Source: Micromonospora sediminimaris
GTDB lineage: Bacteria; Actinomycetota; Actinomycetes; Mycobacteriales; Micromonosporaceae
Assembly: GCA_900112325.1 (NCBI GenBank)
Contig: FOLJ01000021.1
Location: forward strand, 57,321-121,320
Direction of reading: 5' to 3'
Length of the DNA stretch: 64,000 bases
Below are positions 61,167 through 64,000 of this stretch, in pieces. Every line of letters starts with the position of its first letter. The stretch's first letter is position 1. The position numbers were made by a program, and so were the translations under genes. A model generated the notes under the pieces. That model saw only the letters and a list, made by a program, of their open reading frames with translations, made no database searches and was not told the origin of the DNA.

Positions 61167-62609
61167 TCAGATGGTCAGCTCGGGTTCCTCAGGTGCGGTC
61201 GCCCGCTCCACCTCGATGCCGAGTGCCCGCAGGTCGGCCACGAAGTCGGGATAGCCCCGGTCGACGTGGTGCACGTGCGACACCTCGGTCACCCCGTCGG
61301 CACAGAGCCCGGCGATGATGAGCCCGGCGCCGGCCCGGATGTCGGTCGCGCGTACCGGCGCGCCGGAGAGCCGCTCCCGGCCGCGTACGACCGCATGGTG
61401 CCCGTCGGTCTTGATGTCCGCGCCCAGCCGCATCATCTCGTTGGCGAACATGAACCGGCCGTCGAAGATGTTCTCGGTGATCAGCGAGGCGCCCTCGCTG
61501 AGCGCCGCGAGCCCGATCGCCATCGGCAGCAGGTCGGTGGCGAAGCCCGGATAGGGCAGCGTCACCACGTCCACCGCGCGGGGTCGCTCGTCCATGCGTA
61601 CCCGGAAGGAGTCCGCCCGGGTCTCCACCATGCCGCCGGCGGTGACCACCTTGTCGAGCGCGACCTCCAGGAACGCCGGATCCAGGCCGGTGACGGTCAC
61701 GTCGCCACGGGTCATCGCCGCGCCGAACGCCCAGGTCCCCGCGACGATCCGGTCCCCCACCGTGGCGTGCCGGACCGGGCTCAGCCGGGGTACGCCGACG
61801 ATGGTGATGGTCGAGGTGCCCTCGCCGTCGATCAGCGCACCCATCCGCTGGAGCATCGTGCAGATGTCGACGATCTCGGGCTCACGGGCTGCGTTTTCGA
61901 TCACGGTGGTGCCCTCGGCCAGCACCGCCGCCATGATGAGGTTCTCGGTCGCCCCGACGCTGGGAAAGTCCAGCACGATCTCCGCGCCACGCAGCCGGTC
62001 GGGGGCCGAGGCGATCACGAAGCCGTGCTCGCCGGAGATGTCGGCACCCATCCGGGTCAGCCCGGAGATGTGCATGTCCAGACCCCGCGAACCGATCGCG
62101 TCACCGCCCGGATGGGCCACCCGCACGTACCCGCGGCGGGCCAGCAACGGACCCAGCACGCAGATCGACGCCCGCAGCCGGCGGACCAGGTCGTAGTCGG
62201 CCTCGACGCCCGGCTGCTCCGGCACGTCGATGACGACCGACCGGGACCGGGCCACCCCGCCGATCGCCACCATCGGGTCCACCGGATCGTCGGCGTCGAA
62301 CCGTACGCCGCAGCCGAGGCGGCGCAGCACCTCCCCCATGATGGCGATGTCGGTGATCCGGGGCACGTTGGTGATCACCGTGCGGCCGGGAGCGAGCAGC
62401 GCGGCGGCCATCAGCTTGAGCGCCGAGTTCTTCGCACCGACCACATGCACCGTGCCCGCGAGCCGGGCGCCACCGCGTACCCGGATGACGTCGACATCGG
62501 CGATCGCGGGATCACCGGCGTCACCCGGGCCGACGCCCGCAGGCCAACCCGTGCCGGCGTCCGGCCGGGCCGGGATCGTCAGGTCCGGTATCCGTAGGCT
62601 GTGCGTCAT
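61167..62609 (-). CDS. murA: UDP-N-acetylglucosamine 1-carboxyvinyltransferase
   Basis: 480 residues from ATG 62609 (GAGGTGG six bases upstream, inside the divergent pduO gene). The EPSP-synthase-like double barrel starts VIRVRGGARLAGTVHVVGAKNSALKLMAAALLAPG. MurA adds enolpyruvate to UDP-GlcNAc, the first peptidoglycan step. The active-site loop reads AHPGGDAIGSRGLDMH: Asp 170 replaces the fosfomycin-reactive Cys, as in Mycobacterium tuberculosis MurA, so intrinsic fosfomycin resistance is expected. FPSVGATENLIMAAV and the C-terminal TDIRAGAGLIIAGLCADG are typical. The N-terminal 40 residues are an extension. Confidence 0.95.
   Translation of the reverse strand: MTHSLRIPDLTIPARPDAGTGWPAGVGPGDAGDPAIADVDVIRVRGGARLAGTVHVVGAKNSALKLMAAALLAPGRTVITNVPRITDIAIMGEVLRRLGCGVRFDADDPVDPMVAIGGVARSRSVVIDVPEQPGVEADYDLVRRLRASICVLGPLLARRGYVRVAHPGGDAIGSRGLDMHISGLTRMGADISGEHGFVIASAPDRLRGAEIVLDFPSVGATENLIMAAVLAEGTTVIENAAREPEIVDICTMLQRMGALIDGEGTSTITIVGVPRLSPVRHATVGDRIVAGTWAFGAAMTRGDVTVTGLDPAFLEVALDKVVTAGGMVETRADSFRVRMDERPRAVDVVTLPYPGFATDLLPMAIGLAALSEGASLITENIFDGRFMFANEMMRLGADIKTDGHHAVVRGRERLSGAPVRATDIRAGAGLIIAGLCADGVTEVSHVHHVDRGYPDFVADLRALGIEVERATAPEEPELTI
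62595..62600 (+). promoter_or_regulatory. -10 box of a leaderless promoter for the adenosyltransferase
   Basis: TAGGCT (TANNNT) ends seven bases before ATG 62608 with no ribosome-binding site between. Confidence 0.6.
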
Positions 62610-63180
62610 GGCCGTCCACCTCACGCGCATCTACACCAAGGCCGGCGACGCCGGCATGACCAGGCTGAGCAACAACGAGCAGGTGCCGAAGAACGATCCA
62701 CGGATCGTCGCGTACGCCGACGTCGACGAGTGCAACGCCGCCCTCGGCGTGGCACTCGCCCTGGGCCAGCTACCCGACGCGCTCCGGGCGGTGCTGGGGT
62801 CGATCCAGAACGACCTGTTCGACGTGGGCGCCGACCTGTCCACGCCTGTCGAACCGGACCCGAAGTATCCGCCGCTGCGGGTCACGGAGGAGTACGTCGA
62901 GCGCCTTGAGGGCTGGTGCGACGAGTACAACGCGCGCCTGAGCAACCTCGACTCCTTCATCCTCCCCGGCGGCACCGCGGGCGCGGCACTGCTGCACGTG
63001 GCGCGGACGATCGCCCGGCGCGCCGAGCGGTCGGCGTGGGCGCTCATCGCACACGACCCCGACCGGACCAGCCACCTCCCGGCAAAGTATCTCAACCGGC
63101 TGTCAGATCTGCTCTTTATCCTCTCAAGAACGGCAAATCCGGACGGAGACGTGCTATGGGTGCCGGGCGGAGGGCGGTAA
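62608..63180 (+). CDS. pduO: Cob(I)alamin adenosyltransferase, PduO type
   Basis: 190 residues from ATG 62608: RIYTKAGDAGMTRLSNNEQVPKNDPRIVAYADVDECNAALGVALALGQL is the PduO ATP-binding N-terminus (TKxGDxGxT), and LHVARTIARRAERSAWALIAHDP with NRLSDLLFILSRTAN closes the fold. It makes adenosylcobalamin, the cofactor of MeaA and IcmA here. Its ATG shares two bases with the reverse-strand start codon of murA, an extreme divergent layout. Leaderless promoter predicted. The overlapping VOC gene follows. Confidence 0.94.
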   Translation: MAVHLTRIYTKAGDAGMTRLSNNEQVPKNDPRIVAYADVDECNAALGVALALGQLPDALRAVLGSIQNDLFDVGADLSTPVEPDPKYPPLRVTEEYVERLEGWCDEYNARLSNLDSFILPGGTAGAALLHVARTIARRAERSAWALIAHDPDRTSHLPAKYLNRLSDLLFILSRTANPDGDVLWVPGGGR

Positions 63181-63572
63181 CCGTCGGTGCGCTGCACCAC
63201 GTGGAGCTCTGGATACCCGACCTGAACGCCGCAATGCGTAGCTGGGGCTGGCTGCTCGGCGAGTTGGGCTGGACGCCGTTCCAGCAATGGCCGGTCGGCC
63301 ACTCCTGGCGACTCGGCGCGACGTATCTGGTGCTTGAGGCATCGCCAGCGCTCACCGGCAGACGTCACGACCGGCGCGCCCCGGGCCTCAACCACCTGGC
63401 CTTCCACGCCGGCTCGGCCGCCGCCGTGGACCGGCTGGTCGAGCAGGCACCGGCGTACGGCTGGGAACTGCTCTTCGCCGACCGGCACCCGTACGCCGGC
63501 GGACCCGACACGTACGCCGGGTACCTGGCCGATGGTCAGGGGTACGAGGTGGAGTTGGTGGCGTCGGCCTGA
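63156..63572 (+). CDS. VOC/glyoxalase-fold protein
   Basis: 138 residues from ATG 63156 (GGAG eight bases upstream), overlapping the pduO stop by 25 bp. Features: GALHHVELWIPDLNAAMRSWGWLLGELGWTPFQQW, TYLVLEASPALTGRRHDRRAPGLNHLAFHAGSAAAVDRLVEQ, and YAGYLADGQGYEVELVA. The fold and the His/Glu positions match small VOC metalloenzymes of unassigned reaction. Co-translation with pduO suggests a shared role or just economical packing. Confidence 0.85.
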   Translation: MGAGRRAVTVGALHHVELWIPDLNAAMRSWGWLLGELGWTPFQQWPVGHSWRLGATYLVLEASPALTGRRHDRRAPGLNHLAFHAGSAAAVDRLVEQAPAYGWELLFADRHPYAGGPDTYAGYLADGQGYEVELVASA

Positions 63573-63621
63573 GCTTGTCTTTGGGTTTGGTTGCTGTTGT
63601 TGGCTGGTGTTGTTGGGTATG

Positions 63622-63665
63622 CCGCTGGCCGGCACCCGGGTGTCGGGTGCCGGCCAGCGGTTCTT
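63622..63665 (+). terminator. Terminator after the VOC gene
   Basis: 17-bp perfect stem CCGCTGGCCGGCACCCG (63622-63638) with 63644-63660, loop GGTGT, followed by TTCTT. Confidence 0.8.
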
Positions 63666-63714
63666 GCTCCCCCTGTGGAGGAATGTCTTCGGTTGTTGTC
63701 TGACCGTGGTGGGG

Positions 63715-64000
63715 TCAGCTGGTCCAGTGTTCGGCGACGAGGTCGGCGGCCTGCTGTTCCCACTGGGCGTAGTGGTCGGGGTAGGCCGACACCTGCACGG
63801 TCTGCGCGGCCTGGGTGAGGGGCATGTCCTGCCAGCCGTCGACCTGCTTCAGGCCCTTCAGGAACGCCAGGGTCGAGTACTCAGGGTCGGTGATCTGCTC
63901 CACCGTGCCCCAACCCGACGACGGGCGCTGCTGGAACAGGCCCTGCGAGTCGTGGTCGTTGCGGTCACCCAGGTGACCCAGGTTCTCCAACTTCGACTCC
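63715..64000 (-). CDS. C-terminal end of a muralytic-type envelope protein (cut by window edge)
   Basis: Ninety-five codons before the stop on the reverse strand: SKLENLGHLGDRNDHDSQGLFQQRPSSGWGTVEQITDPEYSTLAFLKGLKQVDGWQDMPLTQAAQTVQVSAYPDHYAQWEQQAADLVAEH. The pattern H-D-S-x-G-L-F-Q-Q-R-P-S-x-G-W-G-T-x-E-Q-I-x-D-P is the lysozyme-like 'goose-type' C-terminal module found in many actinobacterial secreted peptidases and resuscitation-type proteins. The N-terminal part lies beyond the window, so the full protein is unknown. Confidence 0.75.
   Translation of the reverse strand, partial: ESKLENLGHLGDRNDHDSQGLFQQRPSSGWGTVEQITDPEYSTLAFLKGLKQVDGWQDMPLTQAAQTVQVSAYPDHYAQWEQQAADLVAEHWTS

Overview
The window is very GC-rich, dense and free of rRNA or tRNA genes. 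Gene content points to a filamentous actinomycete of the Micromonosporaceae (Micromonospora/Salinispora type). The evidence is a conservon-type CvnABCD signalling operon, SpoIIE-type phosphatases, an XRE/DUF397 pair, a NucS endonuclease, FilP/Scy-like polar coiled-coil proteins, a family 6 cellulase and many enzymes of coenzyme-B12-linked acyl-CoA metabolism. The genus is inferred; no marker gene fixes it.

Layout. 1-5 kb: the end of an MFS transporter, then xylBA with a divergent ROK regulator (xylose use). 5-10 kb: two SpoIIE/PP2C-type phosphatase genes around a MarR regulator, then an exopolysaccharide initiating sugar transferase. 10-13 kb: a secreted solute-binding/VWA protein and a lactonase. 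13-17.5 kb: cvnA-B-C-D. 17.8-20 kb: three acidic small proteins of unknown function, two of them paralogous. 20-22.4 kb: a GH6 cellulase with a CebR/CelR-type operator. 22.4-24.2 kb: a surface protein with WSG repeats overlapping a class F sortase gene. 24.2-31.5 kb: the giant NAD-glutamate dehydrogenase and a penicillin-binding lipoprotein. 31.6-34 kb: an arginase-family enzyme, a 55-bp tandem repeat and a thioredoxin-TPR protein. 34-41 kb: isobutyryl-CoA mutase large subunit, Gls24 protein, MeaB, thiolase, methylmalonyl-CoA epimerase and crotonyl-CoA carboxylase/reductase. 41-45 kb: two DivIVA-motif coiled-coil proteins. 45-49 kb: a small Cys/Trp protein, XRE regulator and DUF397 protein between long hairpins, then an AI-2E-type transporter and a hydrolase. 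49-56 kb: a double 3-hydroxyacyl-CoA dehydrogenase, hydrolase, FHA protein, aldehyde dehydrogenase, NucS, and DUF4126 and DUF1540 proteins. 56-61 kb: ethylmalonyl-CoA mutase MeaA, an ABC exporter and a second 3-hydroxybutyryl-CoA dehydrogenase. 61-64 kb: a MITE-like element, MurA with Asp at the fosfomycin-target position, PduO cobalamin adenosyltransferase, a VOC protein and a truncated muralytic-type protein.

How it fits together. Thiolase, 3-hydroxybutyryl-CoA dehydrogenase, Ccr, epimerase and MeaA are successive steps of the front half of the ethylmalonyl-CoA pathway. IcmA, MeaB and the PduO adenosyltransferase add B12-dependent mutase activity, its G-protein chaperone and cofactor supply. 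The genes lie in separate transcription units spread over 27 kb, yet near-identical palindromes of the form TACCGNNCRGTA lie upstream of icmA, ccr and meaA. A shared decamer CCTGAACGAT lies upstream of icmA and hbd. I read this as an undescribed dedicated regulon for C4/C5 acyl-CoA flux and polyketide extender units. The regulator is not in the window.
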